This document shows, piece by piece, positions 44,436 to 53,528 of a stretch of 64,000 nt of DNA. A program made the translations under genes and the position numbers. The notes below the pieces were generated by a model that was not told the DNA's origin, ran no database searches, and saw only the letters and a list, made by a program, of their open reading frames with translations. Source of the DNA: Zobellia amurskyensis (GTDB lineage Bacteria > Bacteroidota > Bacteroidia > Flavobacteriales > Flavobacteriaceae). The stretch is from contig NZ_RCNR01000017.1 in the NCBI RefSeq assembly GCF_009725985.1, positions 1 through 64,000 on the forward strand. Direction: 5' to 3'. Numbering within the stretch: the first letter of the stretch is position 1; every line of letters begins with the position of its first letter.

Positions 44436-46079
44436 TTAAGCCAGCATTGTTACCGGATTTTCCAAATACGCACGTAATGTTAACAAAAATTGAGCTCCAG
44501 TAGCTCCATCAACTGTTCTATGATCACAAGCCAAAGTCACCTTCATGGTGTTACCCACTACAATCTGACCGTCTTTAACAACTGGTTTTTGGACTATAGC
44601 ACCAACAGATAAAATTGCGGAGTTAGGTTGATTGATGATTGAAGTAAACTCGGTAATACCGAACATACCTAAGTTAGAAACCGTAAACGTACTGCCGTCC
44701 ATTTCTGCCGGAGTCAGTTTTTTGTTCCTTGCACGACCGGCCAAATCCTTAACAGCTGAACCAATTTGAGTCAAACTCAACTGCTCCGTAAATTTCAATA
44801 CAGGAACAACAAGACCTTCGTCTACAGCTACGGCAACACCAACATGTACATGATGGTTGTAACGCGTAGTATCTCCGTTCCAAGTAGTATTAACCTGTGG
44901 ATGCTTCTTCAATGCCATGGCACATGCTTTCACAACCATATCATTAAAAGAAACCTTAGTATCAGGCAAATCATTTATCTGTTTTCTAGAAGCCATAGCA
45001 TTACCCATATCAACCTCTATAGTAAGGTAATAATGTGGAGCGGTAAATTTAGACTCTGCCAAACGTTTCGCAATGGTTTTACGCATTTGCGAGTTTTTAA
45101 CCTCTTCAGAGCCCTCTTCACCTACCGGCAAAATTACAGGAGCACTTGCAGGCGCTGCGGTTGGAGCACTAGCTGCTTTTTGCGAGGCCTGTGGAGTTGC
45201 CGCAGCTGGAGTATAACCCTCAACATCTTTCTTTACGATTCTTCCATTGTCACCAGAACCTGTAATATTGGATAAATCAATACCTTTTTCTTTAGCTATC
45301 TTCTTAGCTAAAGGCGATACAAAAATACGTTGACCGTCATTCGTCGCTTTTGGAGCTGAAGTATCTTTGGAAGCTTCCTTTTTAGGCTCTTCTTTTTTAG
45401 CATCAGAAGAACTACTTTCTTTTTTACCTGAAGATGGCTTTGCATTTAGCACAGCATCAACATCTGTACCCTCAGGGCCAATAACAGCTAAAACAGCATC
45501 AACCGGAGAAGACTCTCCTTCTTGAATACCTATATATAATAAGGTTCCCGAATAGAAAGATTCAAATTCCATTGTAGCCTTATCTGTTTCGATTTCAGCT
45601 AAAATCTCTCCTTCTTCTACCGTATCACCAACTTTTTTCAACCAAGAAGCAACCGTACCTTCTTCCATAGTATCACTAAGGCGAGGCATCTTTACTACTT
45701 CAACACCTTCAGGAACTTCTGCAGAAGCACTGGCTTCATCGGAACCTTCAGAACCATTGCTCTCAGGCTCACTAGCTTCTTCAACATCTGCGTCTTCTGA
45801 AGCACTTGCACTACCGTTTAAAAGTGATGAAATATCCTCTCCTTCTTCGCCAATAATAGCCAATAAAGAATCTACAGGTGCGCCATCTCCTTCCGCAATA
45901 CCAATATGCAACAAAGTACCTTCATAGAAAGACTCAAATTCCATTGTGGCCTTGTCCGTTTCTATTTCTGCAAGTATATCGCCTTCCTCTACTTTGTCGC
46001 CAACGTTTTTCAACCATTTGGCTACGGTACCTTCTTCCATGGTATCGCTCAAGCGGGGCATGTTTATTACTTCTGCCAT
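44436..46079 (-). CDS. pdhC: Pyruvate dehydrogenase E2, dihydrolipoyl acetyltransferase
   Basis: 547-residue E2 core. There are two lipoyl domains (about 3-80 and 127-204) with swinging-arm lysines near 43 and 167 in ETDKAT, alanine/serine-rich linkers, an E1/E3-binding domain at about 251-290 (FVSPLAKKIAKEKGIDLSNI) and a C-terminal catalytic domain with the DHRTVDGATGAQF motif. The two lipoyl repeats are near-identical, giving a direct DNA repeat. pdhA lies 8 bases upstream on the same strand. E1 beta is at 23.8 kb. Confidence 0.97.
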   Translation of the reverse strand: MAEVINMPRLSDTMEEGTVAKWLKNVGDKVEEGDILAEIETDKATMEFESFYEGTLLHIGIAEGDGAPVDSLLAIIGEEGEDISSLLNGSASASEDADVEEASEPESNGSEGSDEASASAEVPEGVEVVKMPRLSDTMEEGTVASWLKKVGDTVEEGEILAEIETDKATMEFESFYSGTLLYIGIQEGESSPVDAVLAVIGPEGTDVDAVLNAKPSSGKKESSSSDAKKEEPKKEASKDTSAPKATNDGQRIFVSPLAKKIAKEKGIDLSNITGSGDNGRIVKKDVEGYTPAAATPQASQKAASAPTAAPASAPVILPVGEEGSEEVKNSQMRKTIAKRLAESKFTAPHYYLTIEVDMGNAMASRKQINDLPDTKVSFNDMVVKACAMALKKHPQVNTTWNGDTTRYNHHVHVGVAVAVDEGLVVPVLKFTEQLSLTQIGSAVKDLAGRARNKKLTPAEMDGSTFTVSNLGMFGITEFTSIINQPNSAILSVGAIVQKPVVKDGQIVVGNTMKVTLACDHRTVDGATGAQFLLTLRAYLENPVTMLA

Positions 46080-46087
46080 CTACCTAA

Positions 46088-47083
46088 TTATTTATGTTGT
46101 ACAAATGGAAAATCTTCTTGCTCATAGACCATATCGTACAATTGCTGCACTGGCGGGTAATCAGACTCGTCTGCGAATTTCTCACATTCCAAAACTAATT
46201 CTTTAACCTTCTTGTCTATTGCTTTTATATCTTCTTCGGATGCGTAATTATTCTCCTTAATAATATCCAGCACTTGGGTAATAGGATCTATCTTCTGATA
46301 TTCTTTTACCTCTTCCTTAGTTCTATAATGCTGCGCATCTGACATAGAGTGACCTCTATATCTATATGTTTTCATTTCTAGGAAAGTTGGTCCACCTCCA
46401 GAGCGAGCTCTATCAACAGCTTTACTAACCTCTTGGGCTACGGTCACAGGATCCATACCATCAACAGGCCCACAAGGCATTTCATAACCTAAACCTAATT
46501 TCCATATTTCCGTAGAATAAGATGTTCTTTCCACAGAAGTACCCATAGCATAACCGTTGTTTTCACAAATGAATACAACCGGAAGTTGCCAAAGCATAGC
46601 CAAGTTCAATGCTTCATGAAACGCACCTTGACGCACGGCACCATCACCCATATAACATAAGGTAACATTATCCCTACCAGCGTACTTATCACCAAAAGCC
46701 ATACCTGCACCCAACGGAATTTGACCTCCTACGATACCGTGACCTCCGTGAAAACGGTGTTCTTTTGAAAATATATGCATAGATCCCCCCATACCTTTAG
46801 AGGTACCTGTAACCTTGCCATATAGTTCAGCCATTACTTTTTTAGGATCAACCCCCATACCAATTGGCTGCACGTGGTTCCTGTAAGCCGTAATCATACG
46901 GTCCTTAGTTAAATCCATTGCATGCAATGAACCTGCCAGAACAGCTTCTTGACCGTTATACAGGTGTAAAAAACCTCTAACTTTTTGTTGAATATAAACC
47001 TGTGCTAGCTTGTCCTCGAACTTACGCCAGAACAACATATCTTCATACCATTGCAGATATACTTCTTTGGTGATTTTTTTCAT
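46088..47083 (-). CDS. pdhA: Pyruvate dehydrogenase E1 component, alpha subunit
   Basis: 331-residue E1 alpha, which binds thiamine diphosphate through the motif GDGAVRQGAFHEALNLAMLW ending in ENN (CYMGDGA ... FICENNGYA). It has RGFLHLYNGQEAV at the N-terminus and the phosphorylation-loop-like YRYRGHSMSDAQHYR. It forms the E1 tetramer with PdhB encoded 22 kb away. pdhC follows after 8 bases. Confidence 0.97.
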   Translation of the reverse strand: MKKITKEVYLQWYEDMLFWRKFEDKLAQVYIQQKVRGFLHLYNGQEAVLAGSLHAMDLTKDRMITAYRNHVQPIGMGVDPKKVMAELYGKVTGTSKGMGGSMHIFSKEHRFHGGHGIVGGQIPLGAGMAFGDKYAGRDNVTLCYMGDGAVRQGAFHEALNLAMLWQLPVVFICENNGYAMGTSVERTSYSTEIWKLGLGYEMPCGPVDGMDPVTVAQEVSKAVDRARSGGGPTFLEMKTYRYRGHSMSDAQHYRTKEEVKEYQKIDPITQVLDIIKENNYASEEDIKAIDKKVKELVLECEKFADESDYPPVQQLYDMVYEQEDFPFVQHK

Positions 47084-47240
47084 TGATGCTAATAATTTGG
47101 ATTCTTGGTTACAACATCCCGACTATTCCATTTTCTATTATGGAGCGAATCAGAAGGGCAAAAATACATATTAAATCAATAGTTGAAAAAAATTGAAGTA
47201 AAAGGTTTGTTAGAATTTATCCTTAGGCCGTCAAGAACTG

Positions 47241-47723
47241 TTACAAAAAAGAGCTATCAAAGCCTAGTGGCAAAATATCTGCCATAGAATTACATTTAAA
47301 AACTTTTCCTTTTTCACCCATCATCATGAGTTCTATGGGCTTTTTTTGTTTTACCTCATATTCGGAAATAGCTTGTCTACAATTCCCGCAGGGCGCCGCA
47401 GGGTTGGTTAGCTGATAATTTATAGATGTAGCCGTGATGGCAATTGCCTTTACAGCTACACCTGGGTACTTTGCTCCTGCATAAAAAATTGCGACCCGCT
47501 CAGCACAAAGACCAGATGGGTAAGATGCGTTTTCCTGATTATTACCTATAACTATTTCTCCATTTTCCAAGAGTACCGCCGCACCTACCTGAAAATTGGA
47601 ATATGGGGCATAGGCATCTTTTCTTGCCGCTACGGCTACTAGCATTAATCCGGCATCTTCTTTTGAAAGTTCTTCAATAGAATCAAAAATGGTCAACTCA
47701 AAGGTTACGTTCTGTTTTTGCAT
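47241..47723 (-). CDS. cdd: Cytidine deaminase
   Basis: 160-residue zinc enzyme that deaminates cytidine and deoxycytidine to the uridines. The signature is NASYPSGLCAERVAIF (Cys-Ala-Glu) and AAPCGNCRQAISEY (PCxxC). It is the short tetrameric type. It sits between pdhA and porV, an order I recall from other flavobacteria. Confidence 0.96.
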   Translation of the reverse strand: MQKQNVTFELTIFDSIEELSKEDAGLMLVAVAARKDAYAPYSNFQVGAAVLLENGEIVIGNNQENASYPSGLCAERVAIFYAGAKYPGVAVKAIAITATSINYQLTNPAAPCGNCRQAISEYEVKQKKPIELMMMGEKGKVFKCNSMADILPLGFDSSFL

Positions 47724-47746
47724 ACTTTGTTTAGTGAAGGCCTAAA

Positions 47747-47780
47747 ATAAGAAAACCTACCGTATGGCAGGTTTTCTTAT
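47747..47780 (-). terminator. Terminator after porV
   Basis: ATAAGAAAACCT pairs perfectly with AGGTTTTCTTAT around a 10-base loop, followed by T-rich DNA on the minus strand. Confidence 0.85.
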
Positions 47781-47799
47781 TATAAATTATATAATAATT

Positions 47800-48951
47800 T
47801 TAGTCGTTATAAAATTCTTCACCTAAGTTAAATGTTAAAGAGAACCGTAACGAGTTTTCTACTGGGTTAGTAATTTTGGATGTAGAGAACAAGTATGATA
47901 AATCTATTTGAGCCGATTTAAACTTAAAACCTGCACCAAGAGTAAAATACTTTCTAAAACCTTTTACATCACTTTCATTAAAATAACCGGTACGGAACAT
48001 AAAAGCGTCTTGATACGTGTATTCAGCACCTAGTGCCCATGTCATTTCTTTAAGCTCCTCACTAAAACCATCAGGGGCATCTCCAAAAGACTTAAACACT
48101 CCACTTAAAAAACCGATACTTTGATATTCATCATTATCCGCAGCATCCATATCACCATCATTATCAAAATCTTGCGGTGTTGGAACCAACAGCTTATTAA
48201 ATTCAGAAGTAAAGCCAAGAACATTATCTTGATCAAGTATAAAATCGAAACCAACCCCGAACTTTAAATTGGTCGGAATAAAATTGTCCTGCCCATTTTC
48301 ATCATAAGCGATCTTTCCTCCTAAGTTCGAAATATTAAAACCAGCTCTCCAACGACCATCAAACCTGTTGTAAGCTATTTCCCTAGAACGATAAAAACCA
48401 GCCACATCAACCGCAAAAGTACTTCCCGGTTTAGCATCTACATTGTTGTCATTTTGAAATTTAAGGTTAGATCTAATATATCTACCACCTACGGCCATTG
48501 AGAACGTTGGACTCAATTTTAAAGAGTAAGAACCGTCAAAAGACAACTCATTTGGCTTAACTATAGTTCCTATATCATCAAAATTTTGCCTAAGCTCAAT
48601 ATCTCCAAGTGTAAAATACCTTAGACTGACCGCAAAAGCACTCTGGTCATTAATTTTATTGAAATAACTGGCATTTAGAAGACCAATACCTGAAATAGCA
48701 TTACTCAAATACGGTGTATACCCCATGCCAATGCCCATTTTTCGCTCAGCGAATGCAAATTTTGCAGGGTTCCATTGTTGTGAGTACGCATCGGTTGAAG
48801 TAGCAACACCCAAGTCACCCATTCCCGCGGCTCTGGCATCTGCTGTAATGTTCAAAAAGGGAACTGCTGTGGTAATAACCCGATCACCTGCTTCTTGGGC
48901 CGATATTTTGCATGCAAACACAAGCAAAACAAGTATTGAAAGTTTTTTCAT
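47800..48951 (-). CDS. porV: Type IX secretion outer-membrane protein PorV (LptO)
   Basis: 383 residues, secreted (MKKLSILVLLVFACKISAQ), FadL-like outer-membrane barrel. Its N-terminus (ITTAVPFLNITADARAAGMGD followed by LGVATSTDAYSQQWNPAKFAF) is characteristic of PorV. It carries cargo to the PorU sortase and the translocon in T9SS. The secreted beta-helix protein at the window start is a probable client. gldJ is divergent, 463 bases away. In relatives I recall a porU gene between porV and gldJ; it is not here. Confidence 0.93.
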   Translation of the reverse strand: MKKLSILVLLVFACKISAQEAGDRVITTAVPFLNITADARAAGMGDLGVATSTDAYSQQWNPAKFAFAERKMGIGMGYTPYLSNAISGIGLLNASYFNKINDQSAFAVSLRYFTLGDIELRQNFDDIGTIVKPNELSFDGSYSLKLSPTFSMAVGGRYIRSNLKFQNDNNVDAKPGSTFAVDVAGFYRSREIAYNRFDGRWRAGFNISNLGGKIAYDENGQDNFIPTNLKFGVGFDFILDQDNVLGFTSEFNKLLVPTPQDFDNDGDMDAADNDEYQSIGFLSGVFKSFGDAPDGFSEELKEMTWALGAEYTYQDAFMFRTGYFNESDVKGFRKYFTLGAGFKFKSAQIDLSYLFSTSKITNPVENSLRFSLTFNLGEEFYND

Positions 48952-49414
48952 TTTTAAATAGAGCTAAATTTAGTCGGTCAAATATTACAAAATAGTGTTA
49001 CAATCTAAAAAAATACTAGATGTATTACATGTAAACGGGCTTTTAAGGAATATCTTGCATTAAAAACGCAATATTTTTTAATTTCCGTTCAAATTAAAAA
49101 CAGCGCACAAAGTACGCACATCTTTTGTAATTTCGCGGTCCTAAAAAAAAATTAGGCTCGCCCTAAGGTTTTTAGGCAAAAGAAATAGATTCAGTCATAC
49201 TATAAAGCTATTTGTACCGTTATGACTTTTAAGGCGGCATAGGTTATTTAAAAATACGAAGGCTCCTGTTTGACAAAATAATTTTTGGCAAATAAAATAT
49301 TATGTGCAAATCATCGTTTTATATGCCGAAAGTGACACTAAAAATTAATCAAAATAAAATAACCAACTGCGCTACCATTTTAGCAGTGGTACTATTTGAA
49401 CTCAAGTCCTAATT
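48952..49414. other. porV-gldJ intergenic region with gldJ leader
   Basis: No open frame is seen. On the plus strand a -7-like TAATTTCG (49128-49135) is followed by a nested hairpin at 49140-49176: outer CCTAAAAA/TTTTTAGG and inner TTAGG/CCTAA. If this is the gldJ promoter, the mRNA has a leader of about 275 bases beginning with a stem-loop. The rest, including the porV promoter side, shows nothing I can name. Confidence 0.45.
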
Positions 49415-51085
49415 ATGAAAAAACAGTTTATCAAAGTTGTACTTTCTTGTGCAGTACTAGCGGGAGGTTTTACAGTTACCAGCTGTAAAAATTCCGGTTC
49501 CTCCAAAGATGTGTCAAGAGCCACTGGCTGGAAAATAAACGCCAAAGAAGGTGGTTTTCAATACAATACGGATTTCAAAGAACAAGAAACAGCACCAGGT
49601 CTTGTATTTGTTGAGGGTGGTACTTTCACAAAAGGTAAGGTACAGGATGATGTTATGCACGATTGGAACAACACTCCTACATCGCAACACGTACAGTCTT
49701 TTTATATGGACGAAACCGAGGTAACCAATGTTATGTACTTGGAGTATCTTGATTATCTAAAAAGTGTTTATCCTCCAGAAGACCCTAAATATACTAACAT
49801 TTACAAAGGAGCCTTACCTGATACCTTGGTATGGAGAAACCGATTAGGTTTTAACGAAACCATGACCAACAACTACTTAAGACATCCTGCTTACGCAGAA
49901 TATCCTGTAGTAGGTGTAAACTGGGTTCAAGCAACACAGTTTGCCGAATGGCGTACAGACCGTGTAAACGAAGTTATGTTAGAGAGAGAAGGTTATTTGG
50001 CCAAAGATGCTAAATACCAAGCAGCGCAAGGTGAAGTTGCCGGTACTTTTAGTACAGAAGCCTATCTTAACAGACCTGAATCTGTTTATAACGGACAAAT
50101 AGATTCTCTACAAGGAAAAGCTAAAAAAGACAGTGTAAATACATTTGCTAAAAGAAGTAGCGGTGTAATTATGCCAGAATATAGATTACCAACGGAAACT
50201 GAATGGGAGTATGCCGCACAGGCAAACCAAGGTAACCGAGAGTACAACAACTACAGAGGTAGAAAAAAATATCCTTGGGAAGGTGATTACACAAGAAACG
50301 GACAACGTGTTGGTAGAGGTGATCAGTTAGCCAACTTTAAGCAAGGTAAAGGAGATTACGGCGGAATTGCCGGATGGTCTGATGATGGTGCTGATATTAC
50401 TGCACAAGTTATGTCCTATAAGCCTAATGACCTTGGTCTTTATGACATGGCAGGTAACGTTGCCGAGTGGGTAGCTGACGTATACAGACCTATAGTAGAT
50501 GATGAAGTAAGTGATTTTAACTACTACCGTGGTAACATATATATGAAAACCGCAATTGGAGAAGATGGCAAAGTAAACATTCTTAGAGATTCTGTAATGT
50601 ACGATACCATGCCAAACGGAAAAATAATTGCCGTTAACCTTCCTGGAGAAATTAAAATGGTACCTGTTGATGAAGAAGAAACGTATTTAAGAACAAACTT
50701 CTCTTCTAGTGACAATAGAGGATACCGTGATGGTGATGCAGGCTCATCTAGATTCTTTGACCAATTTAGCGACGAAGAAGAAGAGCAAGCTGATAGCAAA
50801 AAAATGTACAACTCACCTAAACACAGTGTTGAGCGTGATTCTGCAGGAAAATTGGTACGCCGTTATGACCACTCTAACAACAGATCAACTTTGATCAATG
50901 ATGAAGTAAGAGTTTACAAAGGTGGATCATGGAGAGATAGAGCTTACTGGTTAGACCCAGCACAAAGAAGATATTTGCCACAATATATGGCTACTGACTA
51001 TGTTGGTTTCAGATGTGCCATGTCTAGGGTTGGTTCTAAATCCAAAACAAAGAACAAAACACCAAGAGGAAAAAAAGTAAGATAA
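49415..51085 (+). CDS. gldJ: Gliding motility lipoprotein GldJ
   Basis: 556-residue lipoprotein with lipobox Cys at 24 (GGFTVTSCKN). The body is a formylglycine-generating-enzyme-like domain split by inserts: FVEGGTFTKGKVQ, QSFYMDETEVTNVMYLEYLD, RLPTETEWEYAAQ, DMAGNVAEWVADVY, YKGGSWRDRAYWLDPAQRR, VGFRCAM. This is the GldJ architecture, needed for gliding motility and the T9SS, where GldJ works with GldK. The C-terminus is basic (KSKTKNKTPRGKKVR). It is divergent from porV and has a long leader. The sulfatase-modifying active site is not expected to be functional. Confidence 0.96.
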   Translation: MKKQFIKVVLSCAVLAGGFTVTSCKNSGSSKDVSRATGWKINAKEGGFQYNTDFKEQETAPGLVFVEGGTFTKGKVQDDVMHDWNNTPTSQHVQSFYMDETEVTNVMYLEYLDYLKSVYPPEDPKYTNIYKGALPDTLVWRNRLGFNETMTNNYLRHPAYAEYPVVGVNWVQATQFAEWRTDRVNEVMLEREGYLAKDAKYQAAQGEVAGTFSTEAYLNRPESVYNGQIDSLQGKAKKDSVNTFAKRSSGVIMPEYRLPTETEWEYAAQANQGNREYNNYRGRKKYPWEGDYTRNGQRVGRGDQLANFKQGKGDYGGIAGWSDDGADITAQVMSYKPNDLGLYDMAGNVAEWVADVYRPIVDDEVSDFNYYRGNIYMKTAIGEDGKVNILRDSVMYDTMPNGKIIAVNLPGEIKMVPVDEEETYLRTNFSSSDNRGYRDGDAGSSRFFDQFSDEEEEQADSKKMYNSPKHSVERDSAGKLVRRYDHSNNRSTLINDEVRVYKGGSWRDRAYWLDPAQRRYLPQYMATDYVGFRCAMSRVGSKSKTKNKTPRGKKVR

Positions 51086-51109
51086 GCTCTTAAAAAAATA
51101 TATTTCTAG

Positions 51110-51142
51110 AAAGTCCCGGCACAGTATGCCGGGACTTTTTTT
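51110..51142 (+). terminator. Terminator after gldJ
   Basis: A 12-bp perfect stem (AAAGTCCCGGCA/TGCCGGGACTTT) with a CAGTA loop is followed by a T7 tract. murF starts 14 bases later. Confidence 0.95.
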
Positions 51143-51155
51143 ATACTTTTACTTT

Positions 51156-52433
51156 ATGAAAACAGCTCAATTACACAATATCTTTTTAGAATTTCCTGAA
51201 ATATGTACGGATACCAGGAAAATAAAAGAGAACAGTATTTTTTTCGCTTTAAAAGGTGATAACTTCAATGGAAACAAATATGCTTCTGCAGCATTAGAAA
51301 ATGGTGCTGCATATGCCGTTATCGATGAAAAGGAATACGCAGAGTCTGACAAACATATTTTAGTTGATGATGTCCTAAAGACACTACAAGAACTTGCTTC
51401 TTTTCACAGAAACTACTCCAACGCAAGAGTAATTGCATTAACGGGAAGCAACGGCAAAACAACTACCAAGGAACTGATCAATGCCGTGCTATCAAAAAAG
51501 TATCGCACAATCGCTACAAAAGGCAACCTCAACAATCATATAGGCGTACCCCTTACCCTACTCTCCATAAAAGAAGATACTGAAATCGCAATTGTGGAAA
51601 TGGGCGCCAACCACCAGAAAGAAATTGAATTCCTCTGTAGCTTGGCACTACCCGATTTTGGTTACATTACCAATTTTGGCAAAGCCCATATTGAAGGTTT
51701 TGGAAGCGAAGAAGGCGTGATTAAAGGCAAAAGTGAATTGTATGACTTTCTAACAAAGCACAATAAACATATTTTCATAAACGGAGACGACCCTATTCAA
51801 TTTAAAAAATTAGGGAGCTACATCAAAAAGTATGGCTTCAGCTCTGATCAGAAAGAATTTTACAGAATAGAATTTCTCGGGGCCAACCCATTTGTAAAAT
51901 TGTCTTTTGAAAACTGTAATATAGAATCTCAATTAATAGGAAGCTACAATTTCACAAACTGTGCAGCTGCTATTCTCATGGGCAAATACTTTAATGTTGG
52001 TGTTGACAAAATTAAAGACGCCATAGAGAGCTACTCACCTAACAATAACCGTTCACAGATTATCTCCCATAAAGGGCACCAAATTATTCTTGACGCTTAC
52101 AATGCCAACCCCACGAGCATGAAAGCTGCTCTGGAAAACTTCGCTCAAATGGAAGGCATCCATAAGGTTGCATTTTTAGGAGATATGTTTGAACTGGGAG
52201 AGATTGCTCCCGCAGAGCACCAGAACATAGCCAATTTAGCTAGAGAACTAAATTTTGATGACGTAATATTGGTAGGCGAGAACTTTTACAAAACCAGTAC
52301 ATCTTACAAGAAACACAGTTCTTTCGGCGAGCTTAAGGATTTTTTAAAGGACCAAAAATTGAGCCCTGAAAGCCTTATATTGATAAAGGGATCACGAGGC
52401 ATGGCTTTGGAACGAATTTTAGATGTCGTTTAA
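51156..52433 (+). CDS. murF: UDP-N-acetylmuramoyl-tripeptide--D-alanyl-D-alanine ligase
   Basis: 425 residues from the ATG at 51156; an ATG at 51126 falls inside the gldJ terminator and is rejected. MurF adds D-Ala-D-Ala to the muramyl tripeptide. It has the N-terminal DTRKIKENSIFFALKGDNFNG, P-loop ALTGSNGKTTTKE, NLNNHIGVPLTLL, EMGANHQKEI and DAYNANPTSMKAAL. It follows gldJ, an order seen in other flavobacteria to my recollection. Confidence 0.96.
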   Translation: MKTAQLHNIFLEFPEICTDTRKIKENSIFFALKGDNFNGNKYASAALENGAAYAVIDEKEYAESDKHILVDDVLKTLQELASFHRNYSNARVIALTGSNGKTTTKELINAVLSKKYRTIATKGNLNNHIGVPLTLLSIKEDTEIAIVEMGANHQKEIEFLCSLALPDFGYITNFGKAHIEGFGSEEGVIKGKSELYDFLTKHNKHIFINGDDPIQFKKLGSYIKKYGFSSDQKEFYRIEFLGANPFVKLSFENCNIESQLIGSYNFTNCAAAILMGKYFNVGVDKIKDAIESYSPNNNRSQIISHKGHQIILDAYNANPTSMKAALENFAQMEGIHKVAFLGDMFELGEIAPAEHQNIANLARELNFDDVILVGENFYKTSTSYKKHSSFGELKDFLKDQKLSPESLILIKGSRGMALERILDVV

Positions 52434-52438
52434 ACTAA

Positions 52439-52469
52439 AAAAGGCAGTACTCTTTAGAGCACTGCCTTT
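52439..52469. terminator. Terminator between murF and the MscS gene
   Basis: GGCAGT/ACTGCC with an inner CTC/GAG stem (one mismatch) is flanked by A6 and T3 runs, between converging genes. Confidence 0.75.
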
Positions 52470-52493
52470 ACAATTTATTATAATTGTTGATTA

Positions 52494-53318
52494 CTACTCC
52501 AACTTAACTCTATTTTCTACAATCTCTTTTATTGGCACTATTAGCTTTCCTTCTTTCGTATTTAAGGTTACGCTAATATTATCTATTGCCTCAATCGTAC
52601 CTTCAATATCCGCAAATTTAACCTTATCTCCAGCGGCGTAATTTTTCCTCGCGTAAAAAGTCTTCAATAGACTCTCTACCACATTTCTAGACCCAAGACC
52701 AAGACCTAAGGCAAAGGCTAACAAGAACGCACCCAATATAAGTGTAAAATTGCTAGTAAACATAGAAGTATCTATCCCAGCTTGATTTAATGAGGTGATA
52801 GTAACAAAAATTACAATAATGTAAAAAACAATACTACTAACAAGCTTACCACCACCAAAACCCATAGAGTCAAAAACACTCTTTAAAGCAGATTTTATCA
52901 AATTTGCCGCATAAAGGCCAATCATGAATATGACCATAGCACTTAGCAAAATTGGCAAGTAACGTAATAAGTTGGCAATTTCTTGAGAAATGATGGTCAA
53001 CTCCACAATATCTGCGGCTACAATTATGAAGACTAACAACAGTATCCATTTTACAAATTGCAGCAATACCTTTTCTATATCAATTTTAACGTTACTATCT
53101 CCGAATAGCCTGGCATCATTTATTTTATCAGACAGTTTTCCTACCTGAGCTACTTTAAAAACTTTTTTCAAAACAAAACGTACTATTTTGCTAATAGCCC
53201 CACCAATAAGTAAAATAACTATAGCCCCTAAAATATTGGGCAATGCAGATGCTATGTCACTTACAATAGTACTTAGGGTATTGAAAGTTAAATCTTTCCA
53301 CTCTGAAACTTTCTCCAT
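52494..53318 (-). CDS. Small-conductance mechanosensitive channel (MscS family)
   Basis: 274 residues. Three or four membrane spans (ILGAIVILLIGGAISKIVRF; ILLLVFIIVAADIV; LPILLSAMVIFMIGLYAANL; LILGAFLLAFALGLGLGS) lead into the MscS beta domain (AAGDKVKFADIEGTIEAIDN, LIVPIKEIVENRVKL). The pore helix GALGLG-type segment reads FALGLGLGSRNVVESLL. The cytoplasmic C-terminal domain of E. coli MscS is absent. It would release solutes on hypo-osmotic shock. A 63-residue gene and a sigma factor lie upstream on the same strand. Confidence 0.88.
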   Translation of the reverse strand: MEKVSEWKDLTFNTLSTIVSDIASALPNILGAIVILLIGGAISKIVRFVLKKVFKVAQVGKLSDKINDARLFGDSNVKIDIEKVLLQFVKWILLLVFIIVAADIVELTIISQEIANLLRYLPILLSAMVIFMIGLYAANLIKSALKSVFDSMGFGGGKLVSSIVFYIIVIFVTITSLNQAGIDTSMFTSNFTLILGAFLLAFALGLGLGSRNVVESLLKTFYARKNYAAGDKVKFADIEGTIEAIDNISVTLNTKEGKLIVPIKEIVENRVKLE

Positions 53319-53336
53319 TTTCTTAGATGTTACTCG

Positions 53337-53528
53337 TTAATTAATATCGGGGTTGGTTTTGAATATATCTTCAATTGCAGACTTATAGTTGCATGTAAAC
53401 AGGTTTGCCATGTCCATAACAAGTTTAGCCGAAGCTATATCATCCATAACCTTCTTTTTCAAATGAGGAGGAACCTCGTGTAACGAGTCTTCCATTTCCT
53501 TAAATGGGTTTTTCTTTTCCATAGACAT
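53337..53528 (-). CDS. Small conserved-looking protein downstream of the ECF sigma factor
   Basis: 63 residues, mostly helical and charged (NPFKEMEDSLHEVPPHLKKKVMDDIASAKL), with one cysteine in LFTCNYK. No transmembrane segment. Its start overlaps the stop of the sigma-factor gene by one base (TAATG), so it is translated with it. That is the usual place of an anti-sigma factor, though it is too small and lacks the zinc-finger or membrane segment of known ones. Function unknown. Confidence 0.7.
   Translation of the reverse strand: MSMEKKNPFKEMEDSLHEVPPHLKKKVMDDIASAKLVMDMANLFTCNYKSAIEDIFKTNPDIN

Noticed and set aside
44766-45275. 169-codon plus-strand frame opposite pdhC
   Set aside because: It is the antisense shadow of the strongly conserved E2 catalytic region and linker; the translation resembles no protein.
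45530-46070. Direct DNA repeat inside pdhC
   Set aside because: It is explained by two near-identical lipoyl domains, not by a mobile element.
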